From Bugula neritina (taxonomy: Eukaryota; Bryozoa; Gymnolaemata; Cheilostomatida; Bugulidae): DNA of 64,000 bases. Made by a program: the position numbers and the translations under genes. The notes under the pieces were generated by a model. That model worked only from the letters and a program-made list of their open reading frames with translations. It ran no database searches and was not told the DNA's origin. Positions 1-12,300 of the stretch are shown here, in pieces. Location of the stretch: the NCBI GenBank assembly GCA_964035545.1, contig OZ037773.1, forward strand, positions 2,523,251 to 2,587,250. Direction: 5' to 3'. How positions within the stretch are numbered: position 1 is the first letter of the stretch; every line of letters begins with the position of its first letter.

Positions 1-148
1 CTTTTACAAACCAACTACACATTACTGCTGTTTAGTCATATATCAGTTAGCTATAGTTATAATGGTTATAACTTTCTCAAGAATTATGTGATTTCATAGT
101 GAACAGGTCCCATTGCATATAGAAATGAACTCTACTAGCTAACAGGTC

Positions 149-933
149 ACAATCACCGGCTTTCCATGTACCGATCTCAGATCGATCTTAGCGAGATCGA
201 TCCATGGAAAGACGCCAAAGATCGATCTTCGTCGATCTGAGCTGGTCGGTCTGTAGAGCTCGAACTCAGATCGATCTCATGTCAATAAGACCATGGAAAG
301 ACGCCAGATCGATCTGAGAAGTAGAAAAAGACTGCGCGCTACAATGTTGTCTGCTAATAAAAATGATAACTTATTGATAATTACTAAGCAAAGTATTAAA
401 TAATTATGATAGCCACTTTTTCAGATGCCAAAACTTTGACTTTCAGTAGAATGATTAAGAAAACTCAATTATATGCAGTAGAAGGTAAAAAATAAGAGAA
501 TTTAAATTGAATTTAAATGACTATTAAAACTTAGTTTTATTAGCTATATTCTTTGTAATTTTAAGCCTAACAGTCCTGTAAGTTCATTAATAATCTGCAA
601 GACAGCTATTAATTTTATATAAGCTGTCAAGCTAAAAAATTAAAATTGATTATTTTAAATTGACCAAATTACCATACACTGAAAGCTTTGCTGCGTATAG
701 TTTATAGCTGGGATTAAATTTTAGATTACGACTATCTTGTTTTCAACAGTAGTAGCTTTAATCATTCAAATAGGTGAACAAATCATAGTTTTAAAGTATC
801 CTTCACTTAAGAGGGGGCAACTTCGCGAGATCGATCTGACACTCTCATGGAAAAACGATCGATCTGAGCACATCTCTCAGATCGATCTCAGCAAGATCGA
901 TCTGAGATCGGTACATGGAAAGCCCGTGATTGT
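149..933. mobile_element. GATC-rich inverted-repeat (MITE-like) element
   Basis: The left end, starting ACAATCACCGGCTTTCC at 149, is matched in inverse orientation by GGAAAGCCCGTGATTGT ending at 933. The match continues inward for about 50 bp (TTTCCATGTACCGATCTCAG and beyond). Both arms carry several copies of the palindrome AGATCGATCT, and the left arm also holds two copies of CATGGAAAGACGCCA. The centre is plain AT-rich DNA with no transposase. No clear target-site duplication is visible. The reading frame across the right half (737-955) looks like an accident of the repeat. It is best read as a non-autonomous DNA transposon; its superfamily is unknown. Confidence 0.65.
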
Positions 934-1189
934 ATGTAGGAAAGTGATCTATTAGCTGAGAACTTCCAATGCCAGACATGAAAGAGAACCAAGATATTAA
1001 CACGTTTGTAAACTGCTGGAACAATCAAGTGTTAACATAATATTTAGTATGGCAGAATCAACACAACAACATACTTCATGATGTCCATGCCATCTTTCTC
1101 ACCAATCTATAACATTATAGCCGGAACAATGCGGGTCAACCTGATTTAAGCAATAAAGTTGTCTTTAGAAAGCAATGCAACAGTCCTTT

Positions 1190-1535
1190 ATGATTAGTAT
1201 ATGTATAGTTAGTATATGTATAGTTAGTATATGTATAGTTAGTATATGTATAGTTAGTATATGTATAGTTAGTATATGTATAGCTAGTATATGTATAGTT
1301 AGTATATGTATAGTTAGTATATGTATAGTTAGTATATGTATAGTTAGTATATGTATAGTTAGTATATGTATAGTTAGTATATGTATAGTTAGTGTATAGT
1401 TAGTATATGTATAGTTAGTATATGTATAGTTAGTGTATAGTTAGTATATGTATAGTTAGTATATGTATAGTTAGTATATGTATAGTTAGTGTATGTATAG
1501 TTAGTATATGTATAGATAGTATACGTATAGATAGG
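1190..1535. repeat. 15-bp minisatellite
   Basis: About 22 tandem copies of a 15-bp unit, AGTATATGTATAGTT, with a few units shortened to GTATAGTTA near 1393 and 1432. One frame stays open and would read a repeated Ser-Ile-Cys-Ile-Val pentapeptide, because 15 is a multiple of three. Nothing suggests that it is translated. Confidence 0.9.
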
Positions 1536-2233
1536 ACACCGCTAGACATACTTTGGTAGGCTGATGCAGATCTCTTTCAGGAGGTACTGTCACTTTCAAA
1601 ACCGGCTGAAAACAACCCATATATGTTGGTAAGACTGGTACACAAACATGTTGCATGTACAAAATTAATAACATAATCCTTTATAGCTTTTAGAAAACGT
1701 GTATAAATACTAATGAATGCTCACACAAGTAAATACAGTGACAAAGAAATTGATAAAATTCTGTGTTCTAGATTAGAAATGTAGCAAAAGAAGTTATGGT
1801 GTAGCGAAAATTTCAACCCACGTCTCAAACCAAAATTTGATAACAAAATCAAAGAATTTAGGCCATTTCAATTTCTCCACTACTGCACCTAAATGGCTCC
1901 GTAAAGAGAATGACCAGTGTCTCATGAATGCAAGCATCACATTTCATTTATTAGACAGCCATTCCTAAATAAGCTTGTAAATAAAATACCAATACCAAAA
2001 GATGGAGTAGTGAGTAAAAGGCAGAGGTTGTCTATTGTATTTAGTGTAGAAGGTTGTGAGAGAAAGTATTAGCAGCAGGGAAGACAGCATACAACACCTA
2101 CCAGTTTAGCGTTAGGTTCTTCCGGTGTACATTTAGAGCCTAAACTGTTTCCGAGCTTCAACTAAAATTATAATCTTTATACATCAGGTCTACGCTACCT
2201 AGTTTCATCTTATAATATATGTTTGTATGTAGT

Positions 2234-2235
<2 letters not shown>

Positions 2236-2324
<89 letters not shown>

Positions 2325-2331
2325 TATATAT
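2236..2331. repeat. (TA)n microsatellite
   Basis: A nearly pure TA run of about 95 bp, interrupted once near 2316. Confidence 0.95.
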
Positions 2332-3612
2332 ACTATCTAGTTATACATAATATATAATGCCACATAATTGAATAATTTCCAACACTATAAACTATCTGAA
2401 CACTTAACAAGATGCATAGTGTTTATTAAAATACAGAGTTATACACGTCTAGAGATGCCAGAAGAAGATACACCAGAAGATAACTTTTTTTACTTGTCAG
2501 CAATCTGATCAAAGTTGAACACATGATGGAGAGAAACCAGAGACACCTAGCATACCTGAATATAGAGAGCCAAGAAAACCAGCCAAAGAGAGGCAAACAT
2601 ACACCCTACTCCTATAGATATCTGGTATTTGGTGTCAATTTCCAAGGCCTTCTCGGCGCCTTCACCACCTATACAAACATATTCCTTGATAGAAATTATA
2701 TTGTAGAAACTGTCACATGGCCAGGCAAGTAGCCAACCTGTCACTAAAACCTAGCAAATTATATTACTAAAACATGAAATGCTGACATGACATAAACTAA
2801 GCTTAAAAGTACACAATATTGATAGATATTTTGCATATTAGTATTTATCAGCTTCAATTTAAAGAGTCTATAAATTTTTATAGTGTTAGGTCCAATTATC
2901 TTTAAATTAATATTTAGCTATATTTGGTTATTTACTAGTTTCTATATTGGCTATATCCGATGATTAACATTATATACAGCAATATAGTTTAGCAAATTTA
3001 TCAGGACTTTTGCTGCAAATCTTGAAAACTAAATTTCACAATTTGATATTTGAATTTGCAGGGAATTCCAAAGCCAATTAATATTTCCAGTTCAAGTTTA
3101 GCCAAGACTGATTAAGCAAGTCAAGTAAAGAAATGTAAGTATTAGAGTCATCAAATGCTGCTTAGGTCAATGAGACTTGAACCCAGCACTCTAGAGAATT
3201 TTTTTTAATATAAAACAAAAAGTTAGGGGTTGAATGTAAAATATTATTACTAAAATAACTAGCCTGTTTTCATTAGTGACCCTGAACTTCTATTTGACTT
3301 TTTCACTTTCTTAACCTTTTGTCTTTTTTCTTTTCTTAAACTTTTTACTGCCATTTTCTGTATATGATATTGTGGGAATCTGCAATTTTATATAAAATTG
3401 ATGCATTTTGGTGTAAATGCAATGCACCATGATATATCATACTGTGCTTGCATGACATCAACTTTACTACAGTAGCTTTCTTTGTAAAAATATACGGTAA
3501 TAGAAGTATAAGCATTTGGGTGCTTATCAAAGGATGGTACTCATAAATGTGTAACTACATAATCTATTCATTAATTAAGTTATTAAATTTTGACCAGTGC
3601 TCTATTTTGATG

Positions 3613-3867
3613 CATGGACAGGGTGATTAATCAATATCGAAAGCCCAGTAGTCCAAAAGCCTATCAGTCTAAAGGCCCATTGGTATGAATGAAGTTATTA
3701 AAATAAACATGTTATATTTGTATTGTGTAGGTCTATATGTATTGTACCTAATATGTTTCAAGTTCAAATCCGAACCCCTAAAAATGGCTTGCTGTGTGTG
3801 CAAATATTTTTGGACCAATGAACCTTTAGACTAACAAGTCTTTGAAATATTGGCCTGTCCCCCATGA
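3613..3867. mobile_element. Small imperfect inverted-repeat element
   Basis: Sequence from CATGGACAGGG at 3613 is matched in inverse by CCTGTCCCCCATGA ending near 3867. Shared inner stretches are CAATAT..AAAG, AGTCTAAAGG and CATTGGT. About 255 bp overall with no coding potential. It resembles an old MITE. Identity between the arms is moderate, so the ends are approximate. Confidence 0.4.
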
Positions 3868-6800
3868 CCAGTATGCTCAACATAATATATATTGTAACAA
3901 GCTGTCATACTTGGGAGCAGCAATATGCATATATAATACAAACAGAAACAGTTCAGCAATAATTTTAAATAAACGATAAATTGACAATATTATATATAAA
4001 TTTGGGCAGCAGCAGCATTGTTAAAAAAAATCATGATAGGCTAAATAAAAACTACATTATAGCATTATATACAACATCAACAAATTTTCACAATATGTTA
4101 TTATGATAGTTATGATAATGACTAATGAGCATTAAAATCATTATGAATGTTTAATGCAATGCTAATTGTTTTTGACTTGATAATAAAATATTGAATGAAA
4201 CTAAAAGTATTTTTATATTTAATTTACACTTGCTGCTGTTTTTTGTTGCATGAATGGCAATCACAAGACTAGCCGACATCAACAAGCTCATACTTGGTTT
4301 TATTAACTTCAAGTGTATAACTAAGGTCTAACAGTAGACAAGAAGCTTATAATGATAAAAGTATATCTAATATGAATGATATTCAACTTTACAATTTACA
4401 GGTGCTACACATGTATAATTATTAATATCAATAATTTTAAATATAATTCAACACAAAAGTTTTGAAGTAGTCCTATTAGTATTAGTATTATTGTATCAAT
4501 CAAAATGAAAATAATAATCATAGTAATATTATTAGTATTACCCTCTACCAGGACAAAGAGATAGGTAAAGATAAATAGAGATAATCATAATAATAATTAG
4601 ATAATCTTATCATAAACATCATCATAACCATAAAGTGATGATGTACCGATATTGACGTCATGGCCATGATCATCTTTTGAATATATTCATTTTCAATATG
4701 AATCTTTATATATTTCATTATTTCTATTAACCTATACTTATAAATATAAGTATAACAAATAATATTATCGTATTATTTTTATTGAATTACTCTTACTCTT
4801 ACTCTTAGTAATAGTAATACAGCAAAGGTAGTAATAATTTAATAAACAACTGATATTAATACTTATAGTAATACTAATAGTTGTACTTGTAGTTGTTATG
4901 CTAATCTTATACTAATACTAATACTAATAGTAATACTAATACTAAGTCACTGAGTAAGTCGAACTAAAACTACAAGTATAAAATAATATAGATAATACAA
5001 CTTACAAGTTTAGTTAAATATCACAATGAAAACTAATATTAAAATGATGGTGAATACTACTTAATATTGACATAATGATAATAGTACTCACTATTGATAG
5101 TCAATATGAATATAAATACCAAGTATGTAATGCCATTATCATTTTGATTATTATTTTAATATTTACATCGATCAAATTTACTTTTAGCAAGTAATAGGCG
5201 ATAAGGTTTACTCTACTAATCGAACTTCTGCTGAATCGTAGCGCACGCAATACGAGATATTTATCGTAGAGAGGGGATAACTCCACAGTGATAGCTACCC
5301 CTTTCACCTGTAAAATAGGCAGCTCTGAAGAAAGCATTATAATCGAATACATAATGATTGCCTAACTATAAAAAGACTGATCGAATAAACTACCATGCTT
5401 AATTTGTAAACATAAGGTAGAAAAATTGTAAAATTAAGACTGATCAGTGAATTGAAGAGGTCGTTGCATCAAATATGTATGGAATATTTAATTAGTCCTG
5501 TTTTCATATGGCCATCCACACACACAAACACAAACACGCACGAACACACACCACCTTGCTTGTCACTTAAGCAAGGAATTAGCAGCCTGTTGGAGCTTTA
5601 CAACAAAAGTAATTCAATTGAAATATAACTCCTATCTAAAACCTAACTAGTTTTACTTCTGTGTATAAGTACCGCTGAACAACTTGCAAATACAAGGCAC
5701 TGAATGATTTCAAGGATATTTATTTAGGTTTGACTTCAGGGTGAAGTTATGCACTCTATGAGCAGACAACTCTTAAACTATAATCCTGGTAATATTTATG
5801 TAATTGTAATCAGCTCCATAGCATTGTAACATTTATGAGGAATTATTTGAAACCTATAAAACATTTAACTAATGGTATATACTCATGCAGAGTGTATCCA
5901 AAGTAAAGACAGCTAGTCACTAAATTGTATTTATGACATATATAACTCTTGTAATTTAATTTGTTATTGAAAATAATATTTGACAAATTTCATGCAAATA
6001 TTATGTAAATATTTGCTATCTATAGTAACAAATTTTACTTAAGTTAAATATCGGAAATTATACATTTTCTAGCTGCATCAAGTGACACATTGCCTTGCAT
6101 GCATACATACCATACCATAATTGTAATTATATGCTATAAAGAACACGTGCTAGCACCTGCGCATCTTGTATTTTATATATCTGCATATTATAGCTAATTA
6201 TTTCCATCTAACATACTATCAGTATAATAGTATAGTCTGACACTTATGGCAATCAATTAAGTCAGGCTATGCTTTCTGACTCATGCAGTTAATGATTCAT
6301 ATACACTTATCCATTATGTAAAATAATTAAACACAACAGATCTGCACCTACAACTGATTGCTGTTTTTAACATTTATAGCAGATAATTAGTCATGGGCAG
6401 CACTTAACTGATTATTCAATACTAAAAACTCTTTGCCCAGATTGACTCAGCATTAAGCAAGGCAAGTGAATCTGTTCTGACATAATAATACATTTATTGA
6501 TTTCGTTGAACTGATGAAGCTTTTCTGAGTATTTTGGTAATTAATAATGATATTTAATAATAATAATTACAGTGTCTGATTTTTATTATAATGATTTAAA
6601 ATAAAATAGCTCAATTCACTATGTTGGCTATGAAAATTTGCATGCCCAAATTTAATTGGTAAACCAGCAAAATTTCGCATTATAAACAATCTTTCAGATG
6701 ATTTAAATGATAAGTCATATAGTTTATTCAAGCCAAGCTCCACATGTAAGCAAATTATATATTAAGCCAAAATTTCACATAGTCATTTTCGTTGTCCTAG

Positions 6801-7696
6801 GATTCCACAATTATATAATGATGAATTTTGACATAAACTGCTCAGGGTTAATCCCTTATCAGCCTCATGCAGCCAGTCTGCATTATATATTGTATTTTAG
6901 ATGATCTAGCACTGTGATCTACTATACCACAGAGTTATGTATTATAAAGCAGCATTGTAAGTGAAAGTGTTGATGTGTATAGCCAGATACATAATGCCAT
7001 AGCAGAAGAACAGGCTTTGTACTTTAGTAAATACAGAAAATTGTCTCATTGATTTCAATTGAAATAAATGTTTTTGAATTCAGGCAATGTTTGAACAAGA
7101 CTAATTAGGACTAGAAACCACAAAAAGCTATGGCGAATTTTCATATTCTCATATAAGTTGTATTGCTGTAAAGATTCTTCTGCTGCTAGCTTTTGTTATT
7201 TTCTTAAATGACCTTTATTTGACTCCCAGTGTTTATTGGGTCAGTCAGGCAAAGCTTGTTATTCTGTTTAACTGCACCAGTGTCAGGAAAAATATCCCTA
7301 TTAATATCGAATAACAGCTGTTGCAACTTGTATTGATGTTATATAATTAAGTAGGACTACAGCTGATCGAAGCGAGTTTGTTTGCTTTGTGAATAACATT
7401 ACTATTGAAATCTACTTCCGTTAGTAGCTGCAATACAATAGCATAATTGTTTACTCGACTGGGTATCAAGTACCAGGTCGTTGTAATCGCTGTAAACACT
7501 AAGGCTAATTCAGTGCAAAACATGTCCACGTGAGTAGTTTCGCAATAACTCACCAATGAATGGGCTTTTGTAGTCTGACAATATCCAATCCCATCGATTC
7601 AGAAACACCCTAGAAGCATGCTTTAATCTTCCTCGTGTTCATGTTGTATGCTGATGATTCATACTTCAAACTCTCGAATGTCTGGACTTGGTCAGC

Positions 7697-7786
7697 ATGC
7701 ATTTAGACCACCAAGAGTTCGAAAATTACCCTAATTACAACACTATCACTCACACAGATTTGGATATGTACGACGACCAATCTATG
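7697..7786 (+). CDS. Alternative first coding exon (1a) of the Fos-like gene
   Basis: An ATG opens a 30-codon exon (starting MHLDHQEFENYPNYN, ending DMYDDQSM) that stops exactly at a good splice donor, ATG|GTACGT. Two in-frame TGA codons at 7652-7657 precede it, so the ATG is the true frame start. The exon ends in phase 0, the phase needed to join exon 2 of the Fos-like gene at 10730, so a 303-residue isoform is predicted. The acidic, Tyr/Asn/His-rich composition resembles exon 1b and the N-termini of Fos proteins. Assignment rests on the donor, phase and composition only. It could be an unrelated open stretch, but the combination is unlikely by chance. Confidence 0.6.
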
Positions 7787-9310
7787 GTACGTAAAACTAA
7801 ATGTATTTTCTCTACTAAAACGGTGAAAGTAAGCCAAAGTCTTTTGAGTTTTGAATGTAGATAAAAAAATCCTTCAAGTTTGACATAACTTAAAGTCCCT
7901 ACGGCTATTGCTAGCAACTAGAGCTAATTTCACTTGTCAGTGTCAGTAACACATCAACTGCTAACACTATGACTTTCAGTACAAAAAGTCAGTTTTAGTT
8001 ACATGCTTTCAGTTGCAGAGCTAGTTTTTGCTGGTAGCAAATATATTTTAGTATCAAGTTCAACTTTTCATTTTTCATCAAGTTTAACTTGGAAAAATTC
8101 AAATTATCAACTGATATTAATCATTATGGCACGGTAAAGCTATTAGTAAGTCATAATCACAATACTTATGTTCACTAGACTTGCTAATTTTTCAAATTTT
8201 CTAACAAATTCAAGGACACCTAATTTTATGATTACAATTTTGCATGCACTTGTAGTAATAACACTGGTAATACTAATAGTTTAGTATATGAGTAGTTCAA
8301 ATTGGAATTTGGTTCCATATTCACTCTGACTGGGCATTGTACTATCAATGTGACAGACAATTTATACTAGAATTATAATGAGCTCCAAGCAGTATCATCA
8401 TTACTAATTCGTTATGCTAATTGATATGGTTATTTGGAGAGCTGTATTCAGTAATAGTAATACTATACTTCAATAGTCAATATTAATTTATAATATTTAA
8501 TTATAAGCTTCATACTGATACAGTTCACGCCTTAAGTCAAGCAATATGACTAGTCTTTACTATGGTTATGATTTTAAGTATTTGAGTTGTAAGTGTGAAA
8601 ATTGCTGATTGTCACGTACTGCGAGCCATTTTAAGGTTGAAGCCTGTAACTTTAGTTGGCCAATAACGATATGAATATAATTGTACCATGAACTGAGTGA
8701 GCTTCAATACGATTGCAACATTTACATTTGACTGATTTAGCATTCTTGAGCATAGCTTAACCGTTTTGCATAATCGAAGCAGTAAAAGGTGCAATATGAT
8801 TTGCTCATCTGTCCTATTACATCAGTAAACCACGTTATTATACACGAATATCTATGGAATATGCTGCAAGCCATAACAAACACACAGGCCTTGAAATAAG
8901 TCATAATGAGTATAAATATCCCTGCAGCTAGGATATGAATCCGCCCGTGTGGATCGTGATTCAAGAGACAAAGAATGAGTGGGACAACAAACCTACAAGA
9001 AATGAATCCATCACTGCTCGCACATGGCACGCCATAGCATACTAACGTACTATATTATATTCATGTTGGATTGTTTACAACTTATTACTTGGCAATAACC
9101 CAGCATATGTCCATCGCAATTCAATTAAGGCAATCTACATGATGCAATTATATGATTGTCACTCCGTGATTGGATAAATAGTTATGAAAGGGATCGGATA
9201 ACTAACTGGCAATCACTCTTAAAACTCTGCCCAATGACAAAAGAACCTCTGGGATTTCCAACAAAGAAAGAGAGTCTACATTTTCACAAAGCTGACCGTG
9301 ATCTACACTT

Positions 9311-12300
9311 ATGTTGATGAGTGAACACTACCCATCTGTCTATCATGCAGACATGTACAGGAGTAATCACTTGAACTTACACTCGCCGACATATCCTTCA
9401 CACAATCTCGCCTCCCTCGTTCAGAGATCTACACAATCAGCTGCAGTCAATCAACACTTGTACCTACAACAACAGCATGACCACAACGTAGGTATCAGCT
9501 TGGTCATACTGTAGGTGTCAGCTTGGTCATACTGTAGGTATCAGCTTCGTCATATGTAGGTGTCAGCTTCGTCATACTGTAGGTATCAGATAATTTCAGC
9601 ATGAATTGGCACATTTGCCACATGCCTTAGTAGCGTATAGCAATTGGCTAATCTGTTTCGAACATCCTGCTAGTGGTACTAAACTTTTAGAAGTAGTTTT
9701 TAAGACATTTTACTGTATGTATGGTAGCATTTATTTAATTACTAACTCAAATCTTATTTTGTCATATTTTCGTTTAGTTATCAGCTGACTCTAGCTTGCA
9801 GTCACCTTAAAGGGTGATGGATAAGTGTGCTGTGAAGTATGACAGAGTTGTCATGAGGTTGTGAATAACTATTCACGTGACTCTCTTTTATAGAAGGCTA
9901 GAAGCTCAGGTGGAAATTATATAAATAAACATAATATTTATATAAGGAACACAATTTAGTAATACAAATATTGGATATATGCCTAGTCTTAGAGCATATA
10001 AATTTGGTGTGTTGCTTTTTATTAGCTGATGAGAAATTATGCCAAAATTATTACTGTTTTTCTGCATTGTTGATGTTGCTCAACACTCCAGTATTGCATT
10101 ACTACCAGCTGTAGAATTTATGCTACAAAGACCAGTTGCGATTGTATATAATTCTACTACCACTCAGGGTTTTGTACTGCTTTTATGGCATATAGTTCTA
10201 CTACCACTCAGGGTTTTGTACTGTTTTTATGGGTTTTATCCCTGCCAGTTAGTGCTAAGTTGTTAAACTATCTTGTACCATCTGCCTCTGCCCATCTCTA
10301 CTTGGTGTCACCTAACGCCCCATTACCTTGATTGCTACACTAATTGTTATACCCACAGGTCTACCTTTCTTACATTGCTCACCATAATCTGCTCATGTTA
10401 CAGCAAATGTCATAATTTGTGCAGCTAATCCGATATCAGATATTGATATTGATCAAGAATTGATATATTCTGCTATTGCACAACATTAACTGATAATTAA
10501 TACCTTAAAAATTCAGCAGTAAAATAATGCAGTAAGGCTTCACCTAATATGCTTATTTATATGCAGCATTTATTTATAGCAATTTTATGTTATCTAATTT
10601 AAATTAATTCAATACGTTTGACTAAGATATTTAGTTTATTTACTGCTAGACATTCCAGCTAAAAATAGATTATTAGATTAGTAATGGTTTGCTGTGACTG
10701 TGTCCTCATAGAAATGTCTTGTTTTGTAGCATGATTTCTATCCAAACAGTCAATTGGCGGGACAGTGCTATGATGGCCCCTCCACACACCTTGACCAACA
10801 CACACTGGCTATGGACAGAGTCAATAGAGGGGCTCTTGTCCCCCAGTACTCTTACCACAGCCCTGTACCCTCTGCAGTTGACCCCAACTCTATTAACTCT
10901 CTCTACCCCAGTCAGTCGTGGCAGTACCACTCTCCCCTAGAAGCTGAGAAAAGAGGCAGTGTGATTATGGGACAGGCTCCGGCCCTCCCCCAACCCGCTG
11001 CTAAACGAAAAGGAGGTCGGAAACCTAAGGATGACCCGGTTAGTCCCTTTTTACAAACTTTTCTAGAACCATTCTTTGACTTGTAAACTCATAATGCAAC
11101 CATCGTCTGACAGAAAACCAGACTTCCATACTTTTAGTGTAAATTCTGTCCTCAAATTTAACAAAAATTCAAACAAATATTTGTCTGAAATTTTTGTTAT
11201 TTGGCCAACGACCTCTAATATGTGAGTTACTCCTTTCTTGCATCTATAATAACAGTTTAACTGGTGTAACCTTAGCTTTGTTCTGCAGTCAGGTTAAAAG
11301 TTCATTTCTATTTTATGAGTAGAATAATAATTTTTTGAGCTGTTTACCACCACAGTTTGCATTAAAATGTGTTTATGGCCACCACAGTTTGCATTAAAAT
11401 GTGTTTATGGCCAACTAGACTCGTTGGGATGAATTATGCATATGATAATTATATGAATTGTTATGAACATATTATTTACAAGTCATTAAGTAATATTAAT
11501 TTGGAGTTCATCCGAAGGTTAAACATTTGAAGTTGTTTACTAAATGTTTTCAATATCTATGAAGTGATCAATTTCTGCATACAAATACTACTTCAGTTTA
11601 GATTTGAAATTAAAATAATGGAAGCTGCATTCTTTTATTTATTCACTTAATGCCCTAGAAAACTACACTAGTTACAATAATACAGAATTGGGTGCTTCTC
11701 TAGTCTGAATTATATCAAACTGATCTTGTTTAAGCATTCTTATTTTTTACCAATCTGTTTCAAATAATCCAGTACAAAGATGTTTTCTTGAGTATTTTTG
11801 AAATTAACAAGATATATTATTGTTGAAAATCCCTGCACAACTACTTTGGATAGTCCTTGAATTTGTAAAACTCTGCATTAGCAGCAATTCATCATGAGAC
11901 ATAAAATTAGAATAGCTAAAAGACCTGACAGAGCGGGTATTGCACACAGTAATGTAGAAGAAAGCACTTTGAATGTGAAAGTATCCAACATGTTTCAAAT
12001 TAACTTTACAAAGAACATTGCTTTGGCATGACTCATACACTGATAAACTAACATATGTTGGATAACAAAGAAATTCATTTCTTTCTGGTCCAAGTTAAAT
12101 TTTAATTGCTTAATATATTTTATGTAGACAAATCATAACCTGTTATAAAATGATAAACACTTGAATTTGTATCTTCTTTTTACATGATCCATTAGAGAGG
12201 TAAGGAAAGATTTGTTACTGGCCTAAATAACTCTGGATGTGTTTATGAACTTGTAATGACCTTAAATTACTCCAACTTGTGGGTGAAAGACCACTAGTGG

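Larger units (their letters stand above)
934..7696. other. Gene-free AT-rich stretch upstream of the Fos-like gene
   Basis: Apart from the repeats listed separately, no exon with splice signals and family resemblance was seen on either strand. From about 4440 to 4990 the sequence is cryptically simple, made of shuffled ATTAGTATTACTAATA-type words. A perfect CRE octamer (TGACGTCA) lies at 4653-4660, about 3 kb from the nearest Fos start; a single site has little weight. Promoters of the Fos-like gene should lie toward the right end of this stretch, but no convincing TATA box or initiator could be chosen. Confidence 0.5.

Noticed and set aside
1175-1399. Open frame reading a repeated SICIV pentapeptide
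   Set aside because: Pure product of a 15-bp minisatellite whose period keeps frame; no start context, splice sites or domain.
4653-4660. CRE octamer TGACGTCA as a Fos promoter element
   Set aside because: Single site 3 kb from the nearest Fos start in simple-repeat DNA; another perfect core even occurs inside a Spred-like coding exon near 25298.
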